From NCBI RefSeq assembly GCF_002940665.1, contig NZ_MIGY01000003.1:434001-498000 (forward strand): DNA of 64,000 nucleotides, read 5' to 3'. Position 1 is the stretch's first letter; every line of letters begins with the position of its first letter. This DNA is from Xanthomonas arboricola (GTDB lineage: Bacteria > Pseudomonadota > Gammaproteobacteria > Xanthomonadales > Xanthomonadaceae). Shown here one piece after another: positions 1 to 8,116 of the stretch. The notes below the pieces were generated by a model. It searched no databases, was not told the origin of the DNA, and saw only the letters and a list, made by a program, of their open reading frames with translations. Both the position numbers and the translations under genes were made by a program.

Positions 1-183
1 GCGGCCGATGAAGGAGTCGACGATGTCCAGTGCGGAAATGTCGATCAGCACGCCACGCGCGGAGGTGGCGCTGATCTTTTCCGACAGGTCCTCCTGCAAC
101 GTCATCGCCAATTGATCGTGCATGTCCACCTGGATGGTGACCAGCAGCAGGTCGCCCATCCGCAGGATCGGGATGCGCTCCAT
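1..183 (-). CDS. RsbS-like STAS-domain anti-sigma antagonist (3' part off window)
   Basis: The 61 visible codons form the N-terminal half of a single STAS domain running off the left edge. The strand order is beta (MERIPILRMGDLLLVTIQVD), helix, beta (GVLIDISALDIVDSFIGR). The stretch ISALDIVDSFIGR carries the serine (residue 57) that the RsbT switch kinase phosphorylates in RsbS proteins. RsbS is the small scaffold subunit of the stressosome, a cytoplasmic signalling particle built with RsbR. The start codon lies one base beyond the stop of the RsbR-like gene, so the two are translationally coupled. An RsbT-like kinase and a PP2C phosphatase would be expected further left, outside the window. 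Family is secure; the stress input and output in this organism are unknown. Confidence 0.88.
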   Translation of the reverse strand, partial: MERIPILRMGDLLLVTIQVDMHDQLAMTLQEDLSEKISATSARGVLIDISALDIVDSFIGR

Positions 184-184
184 G

Positions 185-1027
185 TCAGCCTGCCTTGTTC
201 ACGGTCACGCCGATGCGCTTGAGCGCCAGGGCCAGCGCGTCGGACAGGTTGGCCTTGGTGACGATACCCTGCAGGTCCAGCCCCAGGTGCACAATGGTCT
301 GCGCAATCTGCGGGCGCACGCCGCTGATGATGGCATCGGCGCCCATCAAGCGGATCGCAGTGACGGTCTTGAGCAGGTGCTGCGCCACCAGCGTGTCCAC
401 GGTGGGCACGCCGGTAATGTCGATGATGGCGATTTCCGAGCCGGTATCGACGATGCGCTGCAGCAGCGACTCCATCACCACCTGGGTGCGCTGCGAATCC
501 AGCGTGCCGATCATCGGCAGTGCCAGCACGCCGTCCCACAATTTGACCACCGGGGTGGACAGCTCCAGCATCTCTTCCTGCTGGCGCACGATGATGTCTT
601 CGCGGGTCTTCTGGAACGCCTTGACGGTATACAGGCCCAGACGGTCCAGCAGCTCGGACAGCGCCCACAGCTGCTGGCCCAGTTCCTCTGGCGTATCGGC
701 ATACTCGCGCTGCATCAGCGCAAACAGCACCCGCTTGAGCGAGAAGATGAAGTTGGCGGTTTCCTGCGAATCGAAGCCGCGGGTGGCGCGGTCGCGCGAG
801 AGGTTTTCCAGGAAGCGACGCACCTCGCTCCAGTCGGCGCTGTCCAGGGTACTGCCGCCGTCCTTCAGGGAGGCGACCAACAGATGCAAGAAGTCTGCAC
901 TTTGTGTTTCGACGTCCTGCCGGGAAATGCGTCCATCGCTGCCCAGGCTGGAGCCCAGCCATGCAGCCAACAACGCAGTTTCCTGGCCACGAATCGCATC
1001 GATCGAGCGCTGCTGCAATGCCACCAT
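185..1027 (-). CDS. RsbR-like stressosome sensor with C-terminal STAS domain
   Basis: A 280-residue protein with a helical N-terminal sensor region (about residues 1-155) and a C-terminal STAS domain (about 160-275). The motif IDITGVPTVDT holds the conserved threonine (about residue 205) phosphorylated by RsbT in RsbR proteins. RsbR paralogues form the turret and core of the stressosome and set the release of RsbT. The start at 1027 (MVALQQRS) is chosen because the upstream in-frame extension is Arg/Pro-rich and non-conserved in character, and a purine-rich GGGTGA lies just before it. It is first in the operon, directly followed by the RsbS-like gene. The N-terminal fold is not clearly a haem globin, so its ligand cannot be named. 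Confidence 0.85.
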   Translation of the reverse strand: MVALQQRSIDAIRGQETALLAAWLGSSLGSDGRISRQDVETQSADFLHLLVASLKDGGSTLDSADWSEVRRFLENLSRDRATRGFDSQETANFIFSLKRVLFALMQREYADTPEELGQQLWALSELLDRLGLYTVKAFQKTREDIIVRQQEEMLELSTPVVKLWDGVLALPMIGTLDSQRTQVVMESLLQRIVDTGSEIAIIDITGVPTVDTLVAQHLLKTVTAIRLMGADAIISGVRPQIAQTIVHLGLDLQGIVTKANLSDALALALKRIGVTVNKAG

Positions 1028-1605
1028 GAGATCACCCGCCGGAATGAAGAAGAAAGGGCTGGGCGTACGGGCGGCACTGCGCCCTGACCGACGCGGCGCC
1101 CCCAACGCCGAAGCGCTGCAGAGTAAAGCAATTCAGTTTCGGCAACCAGCGACCAACCTGTAGCGGTCATGCGCGGTGCCCGACACAGTTTGACATCGCA
1201 AGGTGGGCGGCAAACGTGAGCGCGGCCACGCCTGGACAACGGCGGTCGCGGCACGCGCCGCAGCCGCACAGGCGACCGTGCAGGGCGGCCGCACGGCTGC
1301 GCGGGTCCGGCGCCGGTGCGGCGCGTCGGCACTGGCGGTGGCATGGTGGCCGGCGAGGCCGGCACCGCAGGGTCCAGCGGCCGCTCCGACCGGTACCTGG
1401 CCTGCCCTGGCTGCGCCGCCCTGACCCGGCGTCCATGTCGTGACGGCACCCACCACGCCTGCGCCGGTCACGACCGCACGCCGGACTAGGTACGCATCCG
1501 CACACCTGGCAGCGCATGCAACGCGCTGTGCCATTGGCAGGGTGTCTGCGCGGTGGTCGCGCGTGGTCTGATCGCAGCCTGCTTTTTCTCAGGTGGTCGC
1601 TCTCC
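1028..1605. other. Gene-poor gap between divergent rsbR-like and OYE genes
   Basis: This 578-base stretch separates two divergently transcribed genes and must hold both promoters. It is very GC-rich, so open frames occur on both strands, but their translations are Arg/Ala/Pro-rich with no domain, ribosome binding site or plausible start. I see no RNA gene, repeat or convincing promoter hexamers. Confidence 0.5.
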
Positions 1606-2706
1606 ATGTCATCGCTGTTCTCTCCGTATCAACTCAAGGACGTCACGCTGCGCAACCGCATCGCGGTGCCGCCCATGTGCCAGTACACCGCCGTCGACGG
1701 CCTCAGCAACGCGTGGCATCAGGTGCATTACGCCAGCATGGCGCGCGGCGGCGCGGGCCTGGTGATCGTCGAAGCCACCGGCGTGTCGCCGGAAGGACGC
1801 ATCACCCCCGGTTGCCTGGGCCTGTGGAACGACGCCCAGGCCGAGGGGCTGGCACGCATCGCGGCATCGATCAGCGCTGCCGGCGCCGTGCCGGGCATCC
1901 AGATCGGCCACGCCGGCCGCAAGGCCAGTGCCAACCTGCCGTGGGAAGGTGACGACCACATCGCCGACGGCGACCCGCGTGGCTGGGACACCATCTCGCC
2001 CTCGGCCATCGCCTTCGGCGGCGGCCTGCCCAAAGTGCCGCGCGAGATGACGCTGGACGACATCGCCCGCGTGCGCGGCGATTTTGTCGCCGCCGCACAG
2101 CGCGCGCGCGATGCCGGCTTCCAGTGGCTGGAGCTGCATTTTGCGCATGGCTATTTGGCGCAGAGCTTCTTCTCGGTACACGCCAATCATCGCCAGGATC
2201 ACTACGGCGGCAGCGCCGAAAACCGCGCGCGGTTCCTGCTGGAAACGCTGCAAGCCGTGCGGGCAGTCTGGCCGGAACAGCTGCCGCTCACCGCACGCTT
2301 TGGCGTGATCGAATTCGATGGCCGCGACGAACAGACCCTGCAGGAAGCCATCGCACTGACGCGCAACTTCAAGCAAGGCGGCCTGGATCTGCTCAACGTC
2401 AGCATCGGCTTCAGCACCCCGACTGCGCAGATTCCGTGGGGGCCGGCCTTGCTGGCGCCTTACTCCGAGCGGGTCAGCCGCGAGGCGCAGCTGCCGGTTG
2501 CCTCGTCCTGGAACATCGACGATCCGCTGGAAGCCGACCGCGTCGTCGGCGCCGGGCAGATGGAGCTGGTGATGGTCGGCCGCGCGCACCTGGCCAACCC
2601 GCATTGGCCGTATCATGCCGCGTTGGCACTGGACGAAGAACGCCCATCGTGGGTGCTGCCGCCCTCGTACGCGCACTGGCTGGAGCGTTACGGCAAGCGC
2701 AGCTGA
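1606..2706 (+). CDS. NADH:flavin oxidoreductase, Old Yellow Enzyme family (YqjM/XenA-like)
   Basis: A 366-residue FMN-dependent TIM-barrel ene-reductase, expected to use NAD(P)H to reduce activated C=C bonds of enals, enones or nitro compounds in the cytosol. The N-terminus NRIAVPPMCQYTAVDG has Cys25 and Tyr27, the pair that marks the YqjM/XenA class of OYEs and tunes the flavin potential. ELHFAHGYL supplies the substrate-binding histidine region, followed by the usual YGGSAENRARF phosphate-loop block. Full length for the class. The ATG at 1606 is preferred over in-frame starts from 1516 because homology of the fold starts at MSSLFSPYQL. It is monocistronic. The physiological substrate is unknown. 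Confidence 0.9.
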   Translation: MSSLFSPYQLKDVTLRNRIAVPPMCQYTAVDGLSNAWHQVHYASMARGGAGLVIVEATGVSPEGRITPGCLGLWNDAQAEGLARIAASISAAGAVPGIQIGHAGRKASANLPWEGDDHIADGDPRGWDTISPSAIAFGGGLPKVPREMTLDDIARVRGDFVAAAQRARDAGFQWLELHFAHGYLAQSFFSVHANHRQDHYGGSAENRARFLLETLQAVRAVWPEQLPLTARFGVIEFDGRDEQTLQEAIALTRNFKQGGLDLLNVSIGFSTPTAQIPWGPALLAPYSERVSREAQLPVASSWNIDDPLEADRVVGAGQMELVMVGRAHLANPHWPYHAALALDEERPSWVLPPSYAHWLERYGKRS

Positions 2707-2787
2707 TCGCACAGATGCGATGCACTGCGAGATTGCGGGACGTGCATGCCTAGGTCTGCTGCGGGCGCTTCCACCGAGTTTCCAGGG

Positions 2788-2824
2788 ATGGACTCTCGGC
2801 GTGTCCCGACACCAGATGCGGCGC
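2788..2824 (-). repeat. Palindromic intergenic element, decayed half copy
   Basis: Reads GGCGTGTCCCGACAC (2798-2812) and continues to GCGGCGCC. It matches the right half of the element at 3203-3301, but the left arm and central GCGGCAT palindrome are missing. This is the truncated counterpart of that copy in the first tandem unit. Confidence 0.7.
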
Positions 2825-2907
2825 CACGCTGCCGACCGACTCCGCACACCTGGCAATCTTGTGCAAGACCTCTGCCGGTTCCACGCGAATGCTCCGGTCT
2901 GCTGCGG

Positions 2908-3013
2908 GCGCTTGCACGCGTGCCGGTGTGGGACACGCCGCAAGTACGTCCATGTAGGCTCTGGCGCGGCATCCATGCCGCTCAAGGTCCCACGCCGGCA
3001 CCCGCGCAAGCAC
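2908..3013 (+). repeat. Palindromic intergenic element, full copy
   Basis: Outer arms 2908-2934 and 2987-3013 are inverted repeats matching at about 23 of 27 positions. Between them lies the conserved core ACACGCCGCAAGTACGTCC (from 2934), then a small palindrome GCGGCAT-CC-ATGCCGC (2966-2981). The same core recurs at 3383-3488 and, on the other strand, at 60930-61037 and 61425-61534. Transcribed, it would fold into one long rod with an internal stem. Confidence 0.85.
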
Positions 3014-3202
3014 CACCGGTTGTTGTCGGTTGCGGAAAGAAATGCGAACAGCGAGATGAGCTGCACGTTCTTCCGGGCATCCATTCCTGGCGGCGTGACA
3101 GCAGATGGATGACTTACCGATTACATCGGCCACGAAGTCCGCAAGCATCAACACCTGCTTGAAGCATTGCTTGCCGATCAGCAGTAGCACTCTTGGGAGC
3201 GT

Positions 3203-3301
3203 GGTGCCGCGTCCGGGGGCGGGACCGTGTGGCGGCATGGATGCCGCCACCGAGCCTCCACGGACGGATTCACGGCGTGTCCCGACACCGGATGCGGCGC
3301 C
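3203..3301 (-). repeat. Palindromic intergenic element, full copy, reverse orientation
   Basis: Outer arms 3203-3225 and 3279-3301 pair at about 19 of 23 positions. The inner palindrome GTGGCGGCAT-GG-ATGCCGCCAC spans 3229-3250. Read on the minus strand it has the same order as the copies at 60697-60792 and 61195-61290, including GTGAATCCGTCCGTGGAGGC. Confidence 0.85.
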
Positions 3302-3382
3302 GCGCTGCCGACCAGCTCCGCACACCGATCAATCTTGTGCACGACATCTAGAGTTCCACGCGAATGCTCCGGTCTTTTGCGG

Positions 3383-3488
3383 GCGCTTACACGCGTGCCG
3401 GTGTGGGACACGCCGCAAGTACGTCCCTGTAGGCTCTGGCGCGGCATCCATGCCGCTCAAGGTCCCACGCCGGCACCCGCGCAAGCAC
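3383..3488 (+). repeat. Palindromic intergenic element, full copy
   Basis: Second tandem copy of the 2908-3013 element. Arms lie at 3383-3409 and 3462-3488, and the inner GCGGCAT-CC-ATGCCGC palindrome is at 3441-3456. It differs from the first copy at few positions, for example CTTAC for CTTGC in the left arm and CCCTGT for CCATGT in the core. Confidence 0.85.
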
Positions 3489-3679
3489 CATCAGTCGCTG
3501 CCGGTGGCTGAAAGAAATGCCGATGGGCAATTGGGGGGCCCATCCTTCGGAACGTCACCATTCCTGACGACATGCCAGCAATTGGCACGCAAACCACGCA
3601 TGCCAATCCCGAATGCCCAATCCCCAATCCCGGCGGCGGCGGCATCAGCAGCGGCTACGCGACGAGCTTGATCGCCGCC

Positions 3680-6004
3680 CTACAGCCCGTAACGCTCCAC
3701 TGCATCCAGATGCGGGCGCGGGTCCTGATCGCAGGCCTCGGCCAGGCGCAGCCAGCACATCGGGTGCGCCCAGTGCGCGGTTGTGGCCAGCAGGACGCGA
3801 TGCAGTTCCAGCGGCAGCACCGCTTCCGGCACCGCCACGGTGAACAGCACGCCCTGCAGACCCGTGTTCGCATCTTCCGGGTCGAACGCCTCCGCGTGTT
3901 CCGGATCGACCACGCGATACTCGTCGCGGCTGTGCAGCCACAGTTTCCAGCTACGCGCCTCGATGTCCTGGCGCAAGGCCTCGATCGCCTGCTCGCCAGG
4001 ATGCACGCCATCCACCAGCCAGCTGCTGCCGTACCCGCCCGCCTGCAGCACATGCACCTGCGCATAGGTCGGCACGAAGCGCTCGCGTTCGGCCTCGTCC
4101 TCCGGCGGCGGATACAGCAGCTCCGCATCGAACACCACCCAGTCGCCGACATGCTGGCGCCGATGCGCCGGTGCATTTTCGACGATACGCGCGGTGACCG
4201 GGCCGGTGCGCCGGGCGTAGTACTCGGCTACCTCGCCGTCATCCACGCAACGCACGATCACCCAACCCCAGGTCTCTTCGACCACGCCACTGGTGCTGCT
4301 CAGCTCCATGCCGAGCGCCAGCGCCGAGGCGCGCACCGCGTCCCACTGCTGCGCCGCGCTGGCCGCGGTCATGTGATCCCAATGCGCGGAGCGCGGTTCT
4401 TCCATCAACTCGGTCAGCTGTCGATACACCTCGGTCGCTTCGGCGAAGCGGCCGGTGTTGAGATACATGCGCCCCAGCAACCCGCGCGCACCGTGCGAGC
4501 CAGGCGACAGTGCCAGCAACGCGGTGCAGGCCTGCTCCAGCGCCGGCCAATCGGCCAGTCGCTGGGCCAGCTGCGCCTCGCACCACAGCGCCGCCACCGG
4601 CACCAGCGGGCGGTACAGCTGCGCCAGCCGGCGCAGGCCGGCCTCGTCGCCACGGCCCAGCAGCAGATTCATCAGCCGGAAGGTCGGGCTGGTTTCGCGA
4701 TCGGCATGCCGCTGCACGAATGCCCACAGCAGCGCGATCGCCTCATCGTCGGCCGCACACGCGCTCAATGCCGACGCCGTGGTGTCCACCAACTCGGCAT
4801 CGTCGGGTCGCTCGGCCACCGCCTGCAGCAACCACTGCGCCTCGCGCTCGGGGTTACGCGCCACGTCTTCGGCCTGCGCATCCAGCCATGCCAGCAACTG
4901 TTCGGCGGGCACCGGCGCCGGCTCGCCGGCCGGTGCGGTTTCGATGTGCACGGCCAGACCGTCCAGCAGCTGCGTGGCGCCACGGTCCTGGCGCAACTTG
5001 GGCACGTGCGCACGCGCAAGCGCCAGATGTCGGCGCGCAGTCCACACCGCGCCACGCTGCAAGGCCAGCCCGATCGCCATCTCGGCCGCCTCGATCAGCA
5101 TGCGATGCGCACCGACCTGCGCGTAATGGTCGAGCATCACCTGCAGGCGGCTGCCCAGATCCCAGGTATTGCGCTCGGGCTGGCGCGATACCAGCACCAC
5201 CGCCGCACGCAACCAGTGCAGGCGGTAGCGCGGCGCGACCTCGCGCCACGGCAGAAACGCCTCCAGTGCTTCGTCATCGCGATGCAACAGTGCCAGGGCA
5301 CGGGCTTTCTGCAAACGCCGCGGCTGACTGCAGTTGGCCCACTCCGCCCCTTCGCGCGCGGCTTCGCGCTCGCGCTGCTCGATCAGTGCCAGCGCGTCTT
5401 CCGCGCGGCCCAGCGAGAGCAGGATCGAGATACGCATGTCCGGCACGCCGTCGTAGATCTGCCCGCCATGCGCAAGAATGGTCTGCGACTGCCCTTCCAG
5501 ATAACTCAGCGCCGCCTCGCCGCGTCCGTCGTCGAGCAAGGCGTCGGCTTTTTCGCAGCTCAGGCACTGGTAGCACGACCAGCTCGGATCGATGCGGCCC
5601 AGCGTTTCCTCGCACACCTCGATGCGCTCTTGCACCCAGCCCGGGCCATCGATATTGGCGTAGCACGCGGCCAGATCCTGGGTCACGCACACCGACTGCG
5701 GGCACTCCACCGCGTCGGCGCGGTGTGCGCGTTCGAACAACGTCACCGCATCGCTCAACGCACGTTCGCCTTCGCACAGATTGCCGACCCGGTTGCGCAT
5801 TTCCCAATGCCCGACGAACACCTCCAGCCACGGATTGGCCAGCGTCTTGCCTAGCGCACGCGCCTCGGGCAACAGCGCTTCTGCGCGTTCGATCTGCAGA
5901 TCACAGACATGGTCGGTCAGGCGCGTCAGCAGCTGCGCATTCTGCGGCTGCCCGGCTTCGCCCAGATCGTCCTGCAGCTTTTCTACCCAGTTCCAGATTT
6001 CCAT
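3680..6004 (-). CDS. Large helical TPR-like repeat protein partnered with an Hsp90-like ATPase
   Basis: A 774-residue soluble protein without signal peptide or membrane segment. Residues from about 20 to 560 are degenerate tetratricopeptide-like helical pairs, recognisable by repeated A..L....G....A patterns (for example LALARAHVPKLRQD, GRFAEATEVYRQLTELM). The last 200 residues are Trp/Tyr-rich and mixed alpha/beta (HWDHMTAASAAQQWDAV, WKLWLHSRDEYRVVDPEH), not a recognised domain. It starts 24 bases after the Hsp90-like gene and is clearly in its operon. TPR proteins are the classic co-chaperones of eukaryotic Hsp90; that parallel is my inference, and the bacterial partner lacks the MEEVD tail those TPR proteins bind. 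Function unknown. Confidence 0.8.
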   Translation of the reverse strand: MEIWNWVEKLQDDLGEAGQPQNAQLLTRLTDHVCDLQIERAEALLPEARALGKTLANPWLEVFVGHWEMRNRVGNLCEGERALSDAVTLFERAHRADAVECPQSVCVTQDLAACYANIDGPGWVQERIEVCEETLGRIDPSWSCYQCLSCEKADALLDDGRGEAALSYLEGQSQTILAHGGQIYDGVPDMRISILLSLGRAEDALALIEQREREAAREGAEWANCSQPRRLQKARALALLHRDDEALEAFLPWREVAPRYRLHWLRAAVVLVSRQPERNTWDLGSRLQVMLDHYAQVGAHRMLIEAAEMAIGLALQRGAVWTARRHLALARAHVPKLRQDRGATQLLDGLAVHIETAPAGEPAPVPAEQLLAWLDAQAEDVARNPEREAQWLLQAVAERPDDAELVDTTASALSACAADDEAIALLWAFVQRHADRETSPTFRLMNLLLGRGDEAGLRRLAQLYRPLVPVAALWCEAQLAQRLADWPALEQACTALLALSPGSHGARGLLGRMYLNTGRFAEATEVYRQLTELMEEPRSAHWDHMTAASAAQQWDAVRASALALGMELSSTSGVVEETWGWVIVRCVDDGEVAEYYARRTGPVTARIVENAPAHRRQHVGDWVVFDAELLYPPPEDEAERERFVPTYAQVHVLQAGGYGSSWLVDGVHPGEQAIEALRQDIEARSWKLWLHSRDEYRVVDPEHAEAFDPEDANTGLQGVLFTVAVPEAVLPLELHRVLLATTAHWAHPMCWLRLAEACDQDPRPHLDAVERYGL

Positions 6005-6028
6005 CGTGGTGCTCCTTCGATGCGGCGC

Positions 6029-7897
6029 TCAGCGTGCCAGCAATTGGGTCACGGCCTCGGCAAGATCACCGAAGGCCCGATTCAAGTCCGATCCGCCAGA
6101 TGCGTTGGCACCGGACTGCGGTTGGCTGCGCCCTTGCGCCGACACGATCACCTTCAGCGAGCGCAGCAGCCGCGCGGCCACCGCCGCCTGCGGATTGCCG
6201 GCGCGCTGCGCCGCCAGCAGCGCCTGCAACGCCGGATTGTCGAGATTCAGATACAGCCGCTGGGTCTGCCGCGCCTGGATCCCCGCAGTAAATTGCCGGG
6301 CCAGCCGCAACGCAGCGGTGGACACGCGCTTGTCGTTCTCGTCCTGCTCCAGGCGGCGTTTCAGTTCGGCCTCGCGGTCGGGCACCACCACCAACGGCAA
6401 TGCCTCGGGGCTGAAGCGTGCGGGCACCAGTGCTTCGCCATCGCCCAGATGCTGTTCCAGCCAGGCCAGTTCGTCGGCCGGCAGCGTGTCCAGCTGGAAC
6501 AACTGCCGGTTGCCCTGCTCGGTACCCAGCTCGACCAGGCGCACGCCCTTGGCCTGCGCCCAGCGCCGCAGGAACGGCACCACCGCATAGCGATTTCCGT
6601 AGGCCACCGGCACGCCCATCGCGCGGAACAACATTTCTTCGAAGCCACTGTCGCTGTCCAGGATCACGTGCACCGCGCCACGCGCCGGCAACTGCTGCGC
6701 CGCCAGATCGCCCTGCGAGGTCGGCACCCGCACGTGTTCCATCAGCAACTCGAACAAACGCTCGTCGCACAGCGCCGCGCCCAGCAATGCCTCGTTGTGC
6801 CGCAGCAGAATGCGCCGCCAGGCTTCCGGCTGCTGACGCGCCACATCGGCCAGGCCCTGCACCAGCGCCTCGGACAGCGCGTGCTGTACGGCCGCGTAGG
6901 TGGCATCGCGCTGCAGATCCTCGCGGCTGGCGGTGGGCGTCAAACGGTTGGATTCGATCACACCGCCGATAAAGCCCGCCCATGGCGGCAGCAGTTCGCG
7001 CGCGTTGTCGTCCAGCAGCATGCCGCGCAGGAACACCGACAGATTGCGGTTGTCGCTGGTGCCATACGTGGCTCCGTCCTGCACCCACAGCAGACCGACC
7101 GCATCGCTGCCCTCCTCCGAGCGCACCGGCATGCAGCACAAGGGTTCGAAGTTGCGCTCGAAACGCGCGGCAAACTCGCGTTGACGCCGCCAGGCCTGCA
7201 CCGGATGCAACGGCACCGCATCGTGCATGCGCCATGGCGGCGGCTCCGGGTTGATCGCCTGGGTATCGCCACCGATCCAGATCGGCTCGCGCAACAGCGC
7301 GCAGTAGCGCGACAGGATCTCGCGCAGCCGTGCTTCCTGGGCCAACGGCAGATAGTCCTGGTGCAGCTCCAGCACCACTTCGGTTCCGACCTGCGCACGC
7401 GCCGGGATCGGACTCACCGTGTATTGCTCGGCATTGCTGGAGATGTAGCAATGCCCCAGCGCCGGGCTCTGGTAGGAGGTGGTGCGCACGGTGACGCGGC
7501 GCGCCAGCACGAAGGCCGACAGAAAGCCCAGCCCGAACATGCCGATCAGGCCGCTGTCCTCATGCCCGCCCTGACGCAGGCCGCGCGTATACCCCACGCC
7601 GACCGTGGCCAGATAATCATGGATTTCCTGCTGGGTCAGCCCGGCGCCGGTGTCGATGATGCGCACGATGCCCTGGGCAGCGTCGGCATGCACTTCGATG
7701 CGCGATTGGCCTTGCCAGTCGGGTTGCTCCAGCCGGCGACGCAGGATCGAGTCGTGCGCGTTCTGCACCAGTTCGCGCAGCGCGACCACCGGCGTGGAAT
7801 ACAGATGCTTGCTGAGGACGGACATCAGCCCGTTGAGATCGACGCCTGCGCGGCGGATCTGGGAGGCGTCCGTCGCCTCGGAGATGTGATCTTGCAT
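6029..7897 (-). CDS. Hsp90-family (HtpG-like) GHKL ATPase chaperone paralogue
   Basis: A 622-residue protein with complete Hsp90 architecture, close to the length of E. coli HtpG. The N-terminal GHKL domain shows ELVQNAHD (Glu42, Asn46), IDTGAGL (residues 81-87, nucleotide Asp82) and the lid motif GMFGLGFLSAF (119-129). The middle domain has GGVIESNRLTPTASREDL, where Arg325 matches the catalytic-loop arginine that contacts ATP gamma-phosphate. A divergent C-terminal region contains LNLDNPALQALL. It probably binds and hydrolyses ATP and remodels client proteins in the cytosol. The start at 7897 (MQDHISEA) begins the family homology; the in-frame upstream extension is basic and unlike the family. 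First gene of a pair with the TPR-like gene. It differs enough from HtpG to be a paralogue. Confidence 0.9.
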   Translation of the reverse strand: MQDHISEATDASQIRRAGVDLNGLMSVLSKHLYSTPVVALRELVQNAHDSILRRRLEQPDWQGQSRIEVHADAAQGIVRIIDTGAGLTQQEIHDYLATVGVGYTRGLRQGGHEDSGLIGMFGLGFLSAFVLARRVTVRTTSYQSPALGHCYISSNAEQYTVSPIPARAQVGTEVVLELHQDYLPLAQEARLREILSRYCALLREPIWIGGDTQAINPEPPPWRMHDAVPLHPVQAWRRQREFAARFERNFEPLCCMPVRSEEGSDAVGLLWVQDGATYGTSDNRNLSVFLRGMLLDDNARELLPPWAGFIGGVIESNRLTPTASREDLQRDATYAAVQHALSEALVQGLADVARQQPEAWRRILLRHNEALLGAALCDERLFELLMEHVRVPTSQGDLAAQQLPARGAVHVILDSDSGFEEMLFRAMGVPVAYGNRYAVVPFLRRWAQAKGVRLVELGTEQGNRQLFQLDTLPADELAWLEQHLGDGEALVPARFSPEALPLVVVPDREAELKRRLEQDENDKRVSTAALRLARQFTAGIQARQTQRLYLNLDNPALQALLAAQRAGNPQAAVAARLLRSLKVIVSAQGRSQPQSGANASGGSDLNRAFGDLAEAVTQLLAR

Positions 7898-8116
7898 GAT
7901 CGTTCGTCGTTTCCTTGGCGGCCACGCCCATCCTCGGACGCGCCTTCCTGGGTGGCAGTGCGAGCCGAACAGGATAGCCGCAAGCCACGCCGTACGCACG
8001 CGCGCCACACGCTGACTGCTTCCAGCGCCTGGCTAGCGTTCGGTCGTCACTGCAGCACACCCTTCGGAAGCGACCCGCCACGGCCGCGTCGACGCACGGC
8101 CGTGGCGCGCAGCGGC

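Larger units (their letters stand above)
2707..3679. repeat. Intergenic array of tandemly duplicated palindromic elements
   Basis: This 973-base gap carries no convincing gene. A block of about 255 bases (2786-3040) is repeated in direct orientation at about 3262-3515, a period of about 476 bases. Each copy contains a reverse-oriented and a forward-oriented palindromic element (listed separately). The right end (about 3605-3640) holds remnants of the GGGATTC-type heptamer. Open frames here are coincidental because the two copies do not keep frame or sense. Confidence 0.85.

Noticed and set aside
1167..1607. Minus-strand ORF in the gap before the OYE gene
   Set aside because: Arg/Cys/Pro-rich translation typical of GC-rich noncoding DNA, with no domain and a start lying inside the neighbouring gene.
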